Notes: generated by a model not told the origin, from the sequence alone. Numbered from the stretch's first letter, positions 1-8,796 are shown. The stretch is DNA of 64,000 nt from Bacteroidota bacterium (GCA_023416995.1 JAEZGI010000025.1:62001-126000), one strand, 5' to 3'. Translations and numbers: made by a program.

Positions 1-941
1 TGAGTTAACGGTGAAGAGCCGTCTTTATATTTTTGCAGATCTTCATCGGTGAGTGTTCTGCCTGTGCCGGCGCCGGGCAGCGTATAGTATTCTCTTTCTG
101 CTACAGCGTATTCATACGAGTTCAGCAGGCTTGGTTTTCTTGTTGGTTGGGTAAAAGCCTGGTTAACTGAAAATGACAAAGAGCTTTTACCGCTGCTACC
201 CCTTTTGGTGGTGATAAGAATAACACCGTTGGCGGCGCGGGCCCCGTATATCGCAGCAGTTGCATCTTTAAGTACTGTAAAAGATGCAATATCGGCGGGG
301 TTAAGACGTGCGAAACCACCGGCTCTGTCTGGAATTCCATCAATAACGATCAGGGGACTCTGATCGCCGAGAGTGCCTTTACCGCGGATGAAAACCGATG
401 CATCATCATTGCCAGGTTCACCGCTGCGGGTATTGACAATCAGGCCAGGTACCTGTCCTGCTATTGAATTGGTAAGATTTGCTGCCGGTGATTTTTCAAG
501 TTCGCGGCCACTAACTGATGAAACGGCACCTGTAAGATTGCCCTTGGTTTTTGTACCATAACCAACAACTACAACTTCGTTTAATGATGTGCTTTCTGTT
601 GAGAGTTTAACATCAAGAACTGTTTTGCCTTCAGTAGGTAGTTCGACTGTAGCATAACCTTTAAAAGAGATCGTGAGTATAGCAGTGTTGCCGGAAATCG
701 ATATTTCGAAGTCGCCTTTACTATCTGTCTGTGTGCCTGCATTTCCGTTTTTCTCCATCACGGAGGCACCAACAACTGGTTCACCACGATCGTCGGTTAC
801 ATGGCCAGTGATTATCCTGCCTGTTTGTGCGAAGGAGTTGGCAGTGATAATGGTAAGACATAAAATCAGGCACAGTAGTTTGAAGCAGGCAGAGAGCCGG
901 CTGGAACCACGGAATATTTTTCCTGTCCCAAAATTTAGCAT
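1..941 (-). CDS. SusC/RagA-type TonB-linked outer membrane receptor, N-terminal part (runs off the window)
   Basis: This is the first 313 codons of a SusC-like receptor, which imports glycans or peptides across the outer membrane together with a SusD lipoprotein. The start is the ATG at 941-939. A Sec signal peptide (residues about 10-38, ending in NSFAQ) is followed by a carboxypeptidase-like regulatory domain with GRIITGHVTDDRGEPVVGAS (about 41-60). Next come the hallmark LNEVVVVGYG (about 117-126) and a TonB plug domain containing IRGKGTLGDQSPLIVIDGIP and YGARAANGVILITTKRG. The TonB box is not obvious. The gene is read leftward and is incomplete because the window ends, not because it is broken. 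The family assignment is very safe. The substrate cannot be told, and no susD partner is visible. Confidence 0.95.
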   Translation of the reverse strand, partial: MLNFGTGKIFRGSSRLSACFKLLCLILCLTIITANSFAQTGRIITGHVTDDRGEPVVGASVMEKNGNAGTQTDSKGDFEISISGNTAILTISFKGYATVELPTEGKTVLDVKLSTESTSLNEVVVVGYGTKTKGNLTGAVSSVSGRELEKSPAANLTNSIAGQVPGLIVNTRSGEPGNDDASVFIRGKGTLGDQSPLIVIDGIPDRAGGFARLNPADIASFTVLKDATAAIYGARAANGVILITTKRGSSGKSSLSFSVNQAFTQPTRKPSLLNSYEYAVAEREYYTLPGAGTGRTLTDEDLQKYKDGSSPLT

Positions 942-1313
942 AACAAAAAAATTGAATGGTTTATGAAGGGTGATGTCTCGAAGCAATGATTATTTACCTG
1001 GGGCAGGTGGGCTACGAGGTATTCGAAGTCAGGACTTTCATGGCAGCATCAGTTTTGATTAATTAAAAAAATCATCTATTCTATTCTGGTCTGTTCTAGT
1101 GCCCCAAAATAAAAACGAATTTCTTTAACCTCCAAATAAACTCTTGATGCCGGGGAATGTCTGGTAAGAATAGTACATGGGAATTTTAATCCCGACATAA
1201 GCCTGAGTGGGAGAAATATCTTGATGTTAGTATCTGTGGAAAAGATCCGCGACGGACTAATTATCCGCTCCGGACGAGGAGGCTAACAGTTGTAACCTGG
1301 ATGATACTGTAGG
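942..1313. other. Intergenic stretch between the susC-like gene and the nos cluster
   Basis: No gene is supported here. It should hold the promoter of the susC-like gene. A 7-bp inverted repeat (GTAACCT at 1292-1298, AGGTTAC at 1311-1317) overlaps the stop codon of the hemerythrin gene. It could form a weak hairpin at the end of the nos transcript, but no T-run follows it. Confidence 0.4.
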
Positions 1314-1796
1314 TTACTTCTTCAGCCAGAAAGCATCGGGCCATTGTAGGTCTGGATCAGGCCCGGCATTGGTGCGTTTTTCGATTGCTTCCAATTCGTC
1401 TGCAGGGATATGCTGTTGCAGATGATTAAACAGGTTTCGTTCCTCAAAACGGATATGTTTTTCCAACAGGTCCGCGAAAGACCGGAGCAAAGTGTCATCG
1501 CCAAGGTTCGAGGCGATTTGAGCAACCAGGCTGTATATTTCCCTGTGCTCGGCCTCTGCCTGCCGGCGCAAAGCATCATCCGCAGCGATTCTTGAAAACA
1601 AAAACGTCTCCTCGTCAGCAAAATGTTTCTTTAACCCTGTATTGAAGAAGTGCAACACATATTTTGACATTCGCTCAGTTTCAACTCCAAGACTAAATCC
1701 CTGCCGGATTTTCCAGGTAAGCAACAGACCAAAATGATGTTCTTTGGAATAAGATATTAGCGCAGAATGTCTTTTGATTGGTTTATGTTCTTTCAT
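1314..1796 (-). CDS. Hemerythrin HHE-domain protein
   Basis: This 160-residue cytoplasmic protein has the helical HHE pattern: HSALISYSKEHHFGLLL near the N-terminus, then HFADEETFLF (about 58-67), EAEHREIY, and HIRFEERNLFNHL (about 113-125). These supply the His/Glu ligands expected for a di-iron site. Such domains bind O2 or NO, or take part in iron homeostasis. It lies 20 bp downstream of nosY on the same strand, so it is probably the last gene of the nos transcript. That placement suggests a role in sensing or buffering NO or O2 during denitrification, which is an inference. It has no ScdA-like N-terminal domain, so it is not a full YtfE/RIC repair protein. Confidence 0.85.
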   Translation of the reverse strand: MKEHKPIKRHSALISYSKEHHFGLLLTWKIRQGFSLGVETERMSKYVLHFFNTGLKKHFADEETFLFSRIAADDALRRQAEAEHREIYSLVAQIASNLGDDTLLRSFADLLEKHIRFEERNLFNHLQQHIPADELEAIEKRTNAGPDPDLQWPDAFWLKK

Positions 1797-1816
1797 AGCT
1801 TATGGTTTCGGCGGTG

Positions 1817-2584
1817 TCATAAATCTTTACGTTTGAAGGCTCTTACGGCCAGCCACAACGGCACAGCCATCCATATAAGCATAATTCCCATCGTATATAG
1901 CATACCTGACAGGCTCCCGAAAAAATCTTTGTATAAGGCACCTGTGTAACCCATCAGCGCACTGACATCCATCTTCAACATGATAAAGATTCTACCAAGA
2001 TCGATGGGGTTGAGTGATGACAACAAGAGGGTCAGCTTTTCCAGCGGATAGTCACTAAAGGCGAACAATATCATCAATATTAACCCATCAAAGATCAGCG
2101 CAAAATAAAACCATAACAACAACGCAACCCCGATTCCGCGGGCCTTATCTCTTGACTTCACCGAAGCATAAAATGCTATTGAGCTAAAGATCATTGTTAA
2201 GGCAACCCCGGTGAACAGCATTGCCATTCCTGTTTCATCAAACGAATTGATCAGCACCGGAATACCAACGCCCAACAGGAAAGCAGCCACCAGTGAAAGA
2301 GTTACTCCGCTGTATTCGCTCAACAAGATCCTCGTACGGCTCATGGGCTGAGATAACATCAGTTCAATAAACTCATAAGAGTTGTAATAGTGGATAGTTA
2401 CAAATACAAGGCTGATGAGGGGAACCACTATCAGCACAATATTCAGCAAACTAAGCATTGCTTTGCTGCTGTTATCTTCCATGCTGAACAAGCTCATTGA
2501 AATGAGAAACAAAAACAAGGTATATCCCATCACAACCTTACTCCGGAATATATCGTATAAAACATATCGTGACAACTTCAACAT
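1817..2584 (-). CDS. nosY: NosY, permease of the nos ABC transporter
   Basis: A 255-residue integral membrane protein with about six hydrophobic segments (roughly 19-35, 46-66, 95-113, 123-145, 153-178, 225-247). It belongs to the ABC-2 type permeases. With NosF (ATPase) and the periplasmic NosD it forms the NosDFY complex, which is needed to mature the copper centres of N2O reductase. It is assigned mainly from its position directly after nosF (5-bp gap) and nosD, plus its topology. The length is slightly below the roughly 275 residues of proteobacterial NosY. The motif MLSQPMSRTRILLSEYSG after the second helix is typical of this permease group. Confidence 0.88.
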   Translation of the reverse strand: MLKLSRYVLYDIFRSKVVMGYTLFLFLISMSLFSMEDNSSKAMLSLLNIVLIVVPLISLVFVTIHYYNSYEFIELMLSQPMSRTRILLSEYSGVTLSLVAAFLLGVGIPVLINSFDETGMAMLFTGVALTMIFSSIAFYASVKSRDKARGIGVALLLWFYFALIFDGLILMILFAFSDYPLEKLTLLLSSLNPIDLGRIFIMLKMDVSALMGYTGALYKDFFGSLSGMLYTMGIMLIWMAVPLWLAVRAFKRKDL

Positions 2585-2589
2585 AATAA

Positions 2590-3357
2590 CTATTTAACCA
2601 GGTTTTCTTTTCGGGCACGTTGCATGTAGGCTTCTTTCGCGAAACCAGACTGCTGTTTCTGCATAATACCTGCGATCGCCTTGCCAAGCCGCGTTTCGCC
2701 GGTTTCCACGCGTAGGGACTCGAGATCTTTGAGAAATTGAAGCCTGCCTTCCTGTAAGTACATGATATGTGTTGTAAGTTCATCCAGGTCACTGAGAATA
2801 TGTGAGGTGATCAGGATCAGCTTGCCTTTGTTCTTTTCCGCAATAATCTTTTCTTTCAATATCTCAGACGACAGCGGATCGAGTCCTGCGGTGGGCTCGT
2901 CAAGAATCAACACAGGCGGATCAAATAAAAATGCAAGACAGGCACTTACCTTTTGCCTTGTTCCCCCTGAAAGTGTGCGCATCGCTTTGTCATAAATAGA
3001 AGGCAAAGCAAAGCGTTCGAGCAGATCGCGATCCGTTTCACTTTCCTGTTTCCCACGGATATGCATGAGCATGGTGAATAGCTGGCCGATCTTCATATTG
3101 TCGGGGTAGCGACCAATCTGCGGCATATACCCGATGTGCTCCCGATAATGATAATCGGTATTTATGGCCATATCCTTAAAAAAGATGGCGCCGCTGTCAG
3201 GTCGCACCATCCCGAGAATGCTTTTGATTAATGTCGTTTTACCAGAGCCGTTCGGACCAATCAATGAAACCACCTGTCCTTGTGTAAGTGACGCAGATAC
3301 ATCATCCAACACCTGCAGTTTTTTGAATCGTTTTTTTATATGTTCAATCCTGATCAT
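2590..3357 (-). CDS. nosF: NosF, ATPase of the nos ABC transporter
   Basis: A complete 255-residue ABC ATPase. Walker A is GPNGSGKTT (34-42), the Q-loop region is GYMPQIGRYP (76-85), the signature is LSGGTRQKVS (129-138), and Walker B is VLILDEP (149-155), followed by a D-loop AGLDP. The H-loop is in ITSHILSDL. It powers the NosDFY complex that supports CuZ assembly in NosZ. Its start overlaps the nosD stop by 4 bp (ATGA), so the two are translationally coupled. All catalytic residues are present. Confidence 0.93.
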   Translation of the reverse strand: MIRIEHIKKRFKKLQVLDDVSASLTQGQVVSLIGPNGSGKTTLIKSILGMVRPDSGAIFFKDMAINTDYHYREHIGYMPQIGRYPDNMKIGQLFTMLMHIRGKQESETDRDLLERFALPSIYDKAMRTLSGGTRQKVSACLAFLFDPPVLILDEPTAGLDPLSSEILKEKIIAEKNKGKLILITSHILSDLDELTTHIMYLQEGRLQFLKDLESLRVETGETRLGKAIAGIMQKQQSGFAKEAYMQRARKENLVK

Positions 3358-4586
3358 AGCTTATTGGGTTTAATCCTGGGATGCGTATCAACCAGGTGTT
3401 CCGGCGTCAGGCTCGGGATGGCTCTTTCTGCCTTATCGAGCAAGGTCACCATAAAACTTCGAAGCAACATCAACGTGTTCGGGTTTTGTTCCACTATCAT
3501 TGAATACATACTGACAGGATGATAAGGAACGTCTCCGATGCCATCCTTATTAATGTCATACCCCTCATATTTATCCCAGTAATTGCCTGTAAACCGGTTC
3601 AGTGTTCTTGTGCCGTTAGTAGCGATGTCGAAAGTGTTCGCGAAAAAATTGTTGTCAGTAAATTTGTTGTCATCGCAACTGGCCTGCACTTTGAGTGCCC
3701 ATCCGTTGCCGTTAAAAATATTTCTACCGATGTCGATGCGGCTGCTACCCTCCATATGTATTGCAATGGTGTTTCTATAAAACGTGTTATTGGTAATACG
3801 GCTGTCGGATATATCCTTCAACAGTATGCCATAAGCGCTGGCGCCCCAGTTTCGGTCAAAAGTATTGCGCTCCATCGTTACCGCTTTGCTATACATTACC
3901 GCCACCCCTGCACCATTATTGCGAAATGTGTTACCGAGGTAAGTGTCATTGTGTGAAAACATAAAATGCAATCCATAGCGCACATTTCGTTCTGTTACAT
4001 TATTTTTTACAACTGACTCGGTAACAAATTCGAAATAGATCCCATCGCGGTGATTAATGATCTTATTACCCTCGATGGTCATGTGCTGACATTTCCATAA
4101 ATGAATACCATTGCCGGATGAATGTTCTGATCTGTTTGTGCCCTTTATGACATTGTTTCTTATTGTTGAATGCAAAGAGTTCGAGATATGGATCGCAAAA
4201 GAAGTATTATCAAACTTGTTCTGTTCGACCAGTACATTTGTAGCATCGATAATCTTAACAGCAGCGAAATCGTTCATTGAAGAATAACCGGCGTTTACAA
4301 AATGAATATCTTTTATGACCACGTCCCGGCCCGTGATGGTCAGAATTTCGTATTTATCCTCCCCGTCCAGCACAGGATTGTCGACCCCAATAAGATAGAG
4401 CGGTTTATCGATTATCAGGCTATGTTCTTTATATGTGCCCTTATGCAACAAAATGGTATCTCCGGGTTTTGCAGTCTTAATAGCCAGTTGTAATGTTGTT
4501 ATCGCCTTATCTTTTCCAACAACAATTGTATTGGCAAAGCTGCAACAAGCCACTGCGAGACACCATATAGTCAGGATATACTTCAC
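3354..4586 (-). CDS. nosD: NosD, periplasmic copper-site maturation protein
   Basis: A 410-residue exported protein. The first 19 residues form a Sec signal (MKYILTIWCLAVACCSFAN). The body is a right-handed parallel beta-helix of the CASH/pectate-lyase-like type, shown by recurring N-x-I and N-x-F steps such as NNVIKGTNRSE, GNKIINHRDGIYFE, and LGNTFRNNGAGVAVMYSKAVTMERNTF. The segment GLHFMFSHNDTYLGNTF and the C-terminal GNYWDKYEGYDINKDGIGDVPY are characteristic of NosD. It delivers copper or sulphur to NosZ with NosF and NosY. It starts inside the last codons of nosL (4-bp ATGA overlap) and ends inside nosF. Confidence 0.95.
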   Translation of the reverse strand: MKYILTIWCLAVACCSFANTIVVGKDKAITTLQLAIKTAKPGDTILLHKGTYKEHSLIIDKPLYLIGVDNPVLDGEDKYEILTITGRDVVIKDIHFVNAGYSSMNDFAAVKIIDATNVLVEQNKFDNTSFAIHISNSLHSTIRNNVIKGTNRSEHSSGNGIHLWKCQHMTIEGNKIINHRDGIYFEFVTESVVKNNVTERNVRYGLHFMFSHNDTYLGNTFRNNGAGVAVMYSKAVTMERNTFDRNWGASAYGILLKDISDSRITNNTFYRNTIAIHMEGSSRIDIGRNIFNGNGWALKVQASCDDNKFTDNNFFANTFDIATNGTRTLNRFTGNYWDKYEGYDINKDGIGDVPYHPVSMYSMIVEQNPNTLMLLRSFMVTLLDKAERAIPSLTPEHLVDTHPRIKPNKL

Positions 4587-5044
4587 TTTATAAGAATATT
4601 GTAAAGGGTGGCCCAGTTGGTTACTTTACTTCCTTCTATTTCGGCGGATTTCTTTTTAGCATCGGAAACGGTTTTAAACGCCCCGGCATTACCGCCCATC
4701 GGGCTTTTCAACTGGCTGCTAACAACAAATTCAGCATTACCCGCATTGATAAATTCGTCCGGGTTTTCATAATTAACAAAAAGGGTTTGATGAATGTCAC
4801 CCAGCTCAACGCCTCTCCGTTCGAGGAATACGGCAATACAATGTGCATCGTCAAACTTGTACACTTTACTTTTTTTTGTGACGATCTCCCCACCAAATTT
4901 TGGATCCATGATGGTCATCTTACATTCGGCACAACTATCTTTCCCAAAATTAATTTTCTCTGCCTCTGGTTTACAACCAATCATCACCAGCATACAGATT
5001 ATTGCGGATGCCACCCGCAATGCTATTGACTGAATATTTATCAT
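4583..5044 (-). CDS. nosL: NosL, copper chaperone lipoprotein
   Basis: A 153-residue lipoprotein that binds Cu(I) and passes it to apo-NosZ through NosDFY. I place the start at the ATG at 5044-5042, sharing one base with the upstream stop. An upstream in-frame ATG at 5095 would put a long polar stretch before the signal peptide. From the chosen start there is a lipoprotein signal with a lipobox ending in MIGC (Cys24). The copper motif CAECKMTIM (38-46) is complete, and KVYKFDDAHCIAVFL follows. The length and motifs match the NosL family. Confidence 0.93.
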   Translation of the reverse strand: MINIQSIALRVASAIICMLVMIGCKPEAEKINFGKDSCAECKMTIMDPKFGGEIVTKKSKVYKFDDAHCIAVFLERRGVELGDIHQTLFVNYENPDEFINAGNAEFVVSSQLKSPMGGNAGAFKTVSDAKKKSAEIEGSKVTNWATLYNILIK

Positions 5045-5643
5045 TATCTTAAATTTTTTGTAATGCCTTTGGTTCTGCGAAGTTCCAATATCCAAAGAAT
5101 AAAAAAGAGTGCGGTTACAGCTATAATTATCCAGGCACCTGTATCGGGGTAAGAATAAGAATCAAAGTTCAATAATTTTTTGTGCCCGATCAGCGGTGGT
5201 TGATAGGAAAGACCCGGAACACGAATAGCGGCAGTTGGGTCCAGATCGTGACCATAATCGTATCCCCAGAGATAAAAATCTATCATGGCGGCTATCCCGG
5301 CGATAACTGCAAGTACCAGGAATCCCAGCAACATTTTGCGGCTTCCGGTAATAGCGGTGATTAACCCATAAACAATAAAGGCACCAAGAAAGTAAATAAG
5401 GAAACCAAATTCAGGAAACATTTCAGCTTTGATATGTTTCATCCCGATATAGTGATTGAGTCCGTTGATTATTTCTACCTGGCCGGTTATCTTATCCAAC
5501 CAAATCTGCATTGACAAACCTTCAGGGTATTGCGGCGCAATGAGGTAAATTGACCATACCGGCACAAAATACATTATACACATCGCCAGCGAACCGATCG
5601 CTATCAATATCCTGGATCCATTGCTCATCCTGATCATGTCCAT
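5044..5643 (-). CDS. Four-helix membrane protein of the nos cluster, function unknown
   Basis: A 199-residue inner membrane protein with hydrophobic segments at about 12-34, 80-100, 103-126 and 170-190. A long periplasmic loop between the first two includes YPEGLSMQIW and GLNHYIGMKHI. It sits between nosZ and nosL and overlaps nosL by one base. From general knowledge, Bacteroidota nos clusters often carry such a membrane protein, and clade II clusters have a membrane protein called NosB in a comparable role. I cannot show this is a NosB homologue. The His-Tyr-Ile-Gly-Met-Lys-His stretch could bind metal, which is speculation. Its start codon lies only 7 bp past a strong terminator (5651-5685). 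Confidence 0.8.
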   Translation of the reverse strand: MDMIRMSNGSRILIAIGSLAMCIMYFVPVWSIYLIAPQYPEGLSMQIWLDKITGQVEIINGLNHYIGMKHIKAEMFPEFGFLIYFLGAFIVYGLITAITGSRKMLLGFLVLAVIAGIAAMIDFYLWGYDYGHDLDPTAAIRVPGLSYQPPLIGHKKLLNFDSYSYPDTGAWIIIAVTALFFILWILELRRTKGITKNLR

Positions 5644-5652
5644 TCATTTAAA

Positions 5653-5685
5653 AAACTTCCGGGATCGAGAAGATCCCGGAAGTTT
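5653..5685 (-). terminator. Strong intrinsic terminator between nosZ and the accessory nos genes
   Basis: A perfect 14-bp stem (arms 5653-5666 and 5672-5685) with a 5-nt loop is followed on the minus strand by six T residues (to 5650). It lies 25 bp after the nosZ stop and 7 bp before the next ATG. It should end most transcripts after nosZ and leave less read-through into nosL-DFY, or else serve as a 3' stabilising hairpin for nosZ mRNA. Confidence 0.88.
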
Positions 5686-5710
5686 ATAACAGTGAGATCT
5701 TATTTGAAGA

Positions 5711-7738
5711 TTAATTGGCTCCGGCGGCACCTCCCGCTGCTCTCGCAGAGTCGGCACCAGATACAGCAGGTTTATTGGTTCCTGTGCTAAAATGTAATGC
5801 TACATTTGAATTAGCCGGAGACACCCGGAGGTAACCTGACATTTCCTGGTGCAGCGCAGAGCAGAAATCTGTGCAATAGAATGGGAAGATACCTACCCTG
5901 TCAGCCACCCATTTAAGTGTCTGGGTTTCGCCGGGCATGATCAGTATCTCTGCATTATTTGCACCTTTCATGGCAAAACCATGAGGTACATCCCAATCCT
6001 GTTCCAGGTTTGTGACATGGAAGTACACTTCGTCACCCAGTTTAACTCCTTCAATATTATCTGGTGTAAGGTGAGAACGAATCGCAGTCATCCACACATG
6101 GACCTGGTTACCTTTCCGTTCAACTTTCGCCTGCCCTTCACCTTTCGCGACATAAGGGTGCGTATTTTCTTCAATTTTAAAAATCTTAAGTTGTTTGTCC
6201 ATCAGCATACTGGCCGGCAGTGCTTCTGCATAGTGCGGTTCGCCTGTTGTGGGAAAGTCAAGCACCAGTTGCATCTTGTCTCCACTGATGTCATACAGTT
6301 GCGCGCTTTGCGTTAACTCAGGGCCTGTTGGCAGATAACGATCTTTAGTGATTTTATTATAACCAACCATGTACTTGCCATGAGGTTTAGTTGTTGGTCC
6401 GCCGGGGATAGATAAGTGACCAATTGAATAGTAAGTTGGCACACGATCCAGCACTTCCAGATCACTGATCCTCCATTTCACAATTTCAGAAGATACGAAC
6501 ATAGAAGTGTAGGCATAACCCTTTCCATCAAATTCGGTGTGCAAAGGTCCAAGACCTGGTTTAGCAACTTCTCCATGTAACACAGATTCATATTTCATTA
6601 CTGGTATACCATCATACTCACCATCATATGCTTTGTCAGCTATGGCTTTTTGAAATTTAGTAAAAGAGAATACAGGGATACTTGCAGCCAGTTTACCTGA
6701 GGCAACTATATATTCACCGGTAGGGTCAACATCTGTTCCATGTGGCGATTTGGGACATGGAATGAGATAAAGCATATCCGGGCAGTCAGCAGGATCCAGT
6801 ATCACAACCTCATTCTTCATAGTAGATGTGGCTGAATGTGTTTTATCATCATATATGTTGTGCGCATATTTAACTGATTCCTTTTTCCCTTTACCAGCTT
6901 TGAGATACTCTTCCGCTTTTTTCCAGTTTACAGCCATCACAAAATCTTTGTCTTTTTGTGACGCATTAACTTCCAGTAGTGTATTCGCCTTTTCTGAGTT
7001 ATAACAGCTAAAAAAGAACCATCCGTGAGACTTGCCTTTACCGGCGCGTGACAGATCGAAATTGACACCGGGCGTACGGATCTGGAAGGAAAGATTCATC
7101 TGTCCGGATGTTTGATCAACTGAAATAAAACTGATTGATCCTTTAAAATTTTCTTTGTAGGTGTTGATGGGAACATCACCGTTCTGATTATCAAAAGGCA
7201 CACTGAATCGTGTGGCTGCAACAACATATTCAGAATTTTCAGTGATAAAGGGTGAAGCGTGGTTACCTGCACTGTTTGGTATTTCAATAATTTCTGAAGT
7301 ACGAAACGTGTGCAGATCTATACGTGCGATCCTCGGGGTGTTATTACCATTGGCGAACACCCAGCGTCCGTCATGTTCACCTTTTGTTTGAGAGATCGCA
7401 AGGTGGTGCTGATCATCCCAGGGAACAAAACCATGGGAGGTGTTCAGCATAGGTTTGGTTTCTTCACTAAAACCATAACCGCTTTCAGGTGATTGTGAAA
7501 ATACGGGGATGATGCGAAACAGGCGGCCTGATGGGATGCCATATACGGCAACCTGGCCATTGAAGCCACCGGAGACTATATTATAAAACTCGTCGTATTT
7601 ACCGGGGGCGATAAATGATTTGGATGCATCACCGGCAGCGGCCGATTGTGCGGACTTTGGTTTACAACCCGGCATCAGGGCCAGGCATAAGGCGGACAGT
7701 ATCAAAACCGGGTAGGTTTTGAGAGGATTGATTCTCAT
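5711..7738 (-). CDS. nosZ: Nitrous oxide reductase NosZ, clade II type
   Basis: A 675-residue periplasmic enzyme that reduces N2O to N2 in the last step of denitrification. The N-terminus is a Sec signal with a lipobox-like LMPGC (Cys25) and no twin-arginine motif, as is usual for clade II NosZ. CuZ-domain histidines appear in DDQHHLAISQTKGEHDGRW and later in CPKSPHGTDVDPTGEY, GPLHTEFDGKG, GHLS and KPHGKYMVGYN. The C-terminal cupredoxin domain carries the complete CuA motif in FYCTDFCSALHQEM (Cys622, Cys626, His630, Met633). An Ala/Gly-rich tail of about 30 residues follows. It lies directly after a cytochrome c gene that may donate electrons. No nosR is present, as expected in clade II. Confidence 0.97.
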   Translation of the reverse strand: MRINPLKTYPVLILSALCLALMPGCKPKSAQSAAAGDASKSFIAPGKYDEFYNIVSGGFNGQVAVYGIPSGRLFRIIPVFSQSPESGYGFSEETKPMLNTSHGFVPWDDQHHLAISQTKGEHDGRWVFANGNNTPRIARIDLHTFRTSEIIEIPNSAGNHASPFITENSEYVVAATRFSVPFDNQNGDVPINTYKENFKGSISFISVDQTSGQMNLSFQIRTPGVNFDLSRAGKGKSHGWFFFSCYNSEKANTLLEVNASQKDKDFVMAVNWKKAEEYLKAGKGKKESVKYAHNIYDDKTHSATSTMKNEVVILDPADCPDMLYLIPCPKSPHGTDVDPTGEYIVASGKLAASIPVFSFTKFQKAIADKAYDGEYDGIPVMKYESVLHGEVAKPGLGPLHTEFDGKGYAYTSMFVSSEIVKWRISDLEVLDRVPTYYSIGHLSIPGGPTTKPHGKYMVGYNKITKDRYLPTGPELTQSAQLYDISGDKMQLVLDFPTTGEPHYAEALPASMLMDKQLKIFKIEENTHPYVAKGEGQAKVERKGNQVHVWMTAIRSHLTPDNIEGVKLGDEVYFHVTNLEQDWDVPHGFAMKGANNAEILIMPGETQTLKWVADRVGIFPFYCTDFCSALHQEMSGYLRVSPANSNVALHFSTGTNKPAVSGADSARAAGGAAGAN

Positions 7739-7806
7739 ATGTTTGTTTTTTTTAGATCAGTTATTGTTGGTAGCCGGAGCCAGTTTGCGAGGCTTCATGT
7801 GCCGGT

Positions 7807-8280
7807 TTATTTTACACCGTCATTGGAACGCATGAACTCGAGTAGCTGCCGTGATTCGTCTGTAGAAATGTTTTGATTAGGCATCCGCACAAGACATTGT
7901 TCCAGGAGTTTTTGTGCTTCAGGATCTTTTTCCAGCATCATATCCACGTTGGTTATCATATTCATGATCCAATGCGGCTCACGTCGTTCTGTAACGCCTT
8001 TCCATCCTGGGCCTACGATTCTTTCATCTGTAAGTTTGTGGCAACCCTGGCACTTGATTTCATACATGCCTTTTCCTGCGGCTACCCAATCCTGGTTTAA
8101 TGGTGTAGTTAACTGAACGTCACCGGGTTTTACTTCGTTGCCATGTACTTCTTTGTCATCTGAAGAAGCGGATGTGTTGTCTTTTGGTGCCTCTCCCGCT
8201 TTCTCGTCGGAATTACAGGCAGTAAAGCCAATGATTGCTGCAAATAAAATCGATAGTGTAATTAGCGTTTTCCGTTTCAT
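7807..8280 (-). CDS. Lipoprotein c-type cytochrome, likely electron carrier for NosZ
   Basis: A 157-residue monohaem cytochrome c. The ATG at 8280 gives a proper lipoprotein signal (MKRKTLITLSILFAAIIGFT, lipidated Cys22). An upstream in-frame ATG at 8337 would misplace it. After an acidic linker the haem motif CQGCH lies at 77-81 in GKGMYEIKCQGCHKLTDERIVGPGWKGV. A candidate axial Met is in CLVRMPNQNIS near the C-terminus. It is the first gene of the nos cluster, so it is the natural electron donor to the CuA site of NosZ. The donor role is inferred from position only. Confidence 0.93.
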   Translation of the reverse strand: MKRKTLITLSILFAAIIGFTACNSDEKAGEAPKDNTSASSDDKEVHGNEVKPGDVQLTTPLNQDWVAAGKGMYEIKCQGCHKLTDERIVGPGWKGVTERREPHWIMNMITNVDMMLEKDPEAQKLLEQCLVRMPNQNISTDESRQLLEFMRSNDGVK

Positions 8281-8369
8281 AATGATGATGTTGAGTGGTG
8301 AAAAGCATTGAATCGGTTCACAAAAGTATTTCCTCACATATCCGGAATCACTGATAGAAGTAAGCTGTC

Positions 8370-8389
8370 AATATGATTAAGATCATATT
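8370..8389. promoter_or_regulatory. Crp/Fnr-family operator upstream of the nos cluster
   Basis: A perfect inverted repeat with 8-bp arms AATATGAT and ATCATATT around a 4-bp spacer. The core TGAT-N4-ATCA matches the Fnr/Dnr/Nnr consensus TTGAT-N4-ATCAA. Its centre is about 100 bp upstream of the cytochrome start. The likely reading is activation of the nos operon by an O2- or NO-responsive Crp/Fnr regulator encoded elsewhere. Confidence 0.8.
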
Positions 8390-8796
8390 TTAGCACTAAG
8401 GTTGGAAGTTATAGGGATTCTTATACCAATTTAGTCATTTTTTACAAACAAGGAAAGCAAAAAATGCCGCTGTATTATTTTATGTAACTATTTCATCACA
8501 GCGATGGAAAATCATCTGCTATGAAACAGCATCACAGATTAATTGAAAACCCTTAGAAGACGATTTCGGGTTTCGTTACTAACGTCGTGTTACAGACGAA
8601 ATGCTGCAACACTGTTCTATATTAGAACGTGCCTGTATGTATTGCACAAGAACCGTACCGTTAAACAATTATCAGGAGACAAACTAATTACCTATACACC
8701 ATAGCTATTATGGATTACGTTTCGCAAAACGCACCATTACTGCTTTAGGTCCATTTATTTTCAGCCTATATGTACCAGGTGTAAGATTAAAAGTTA

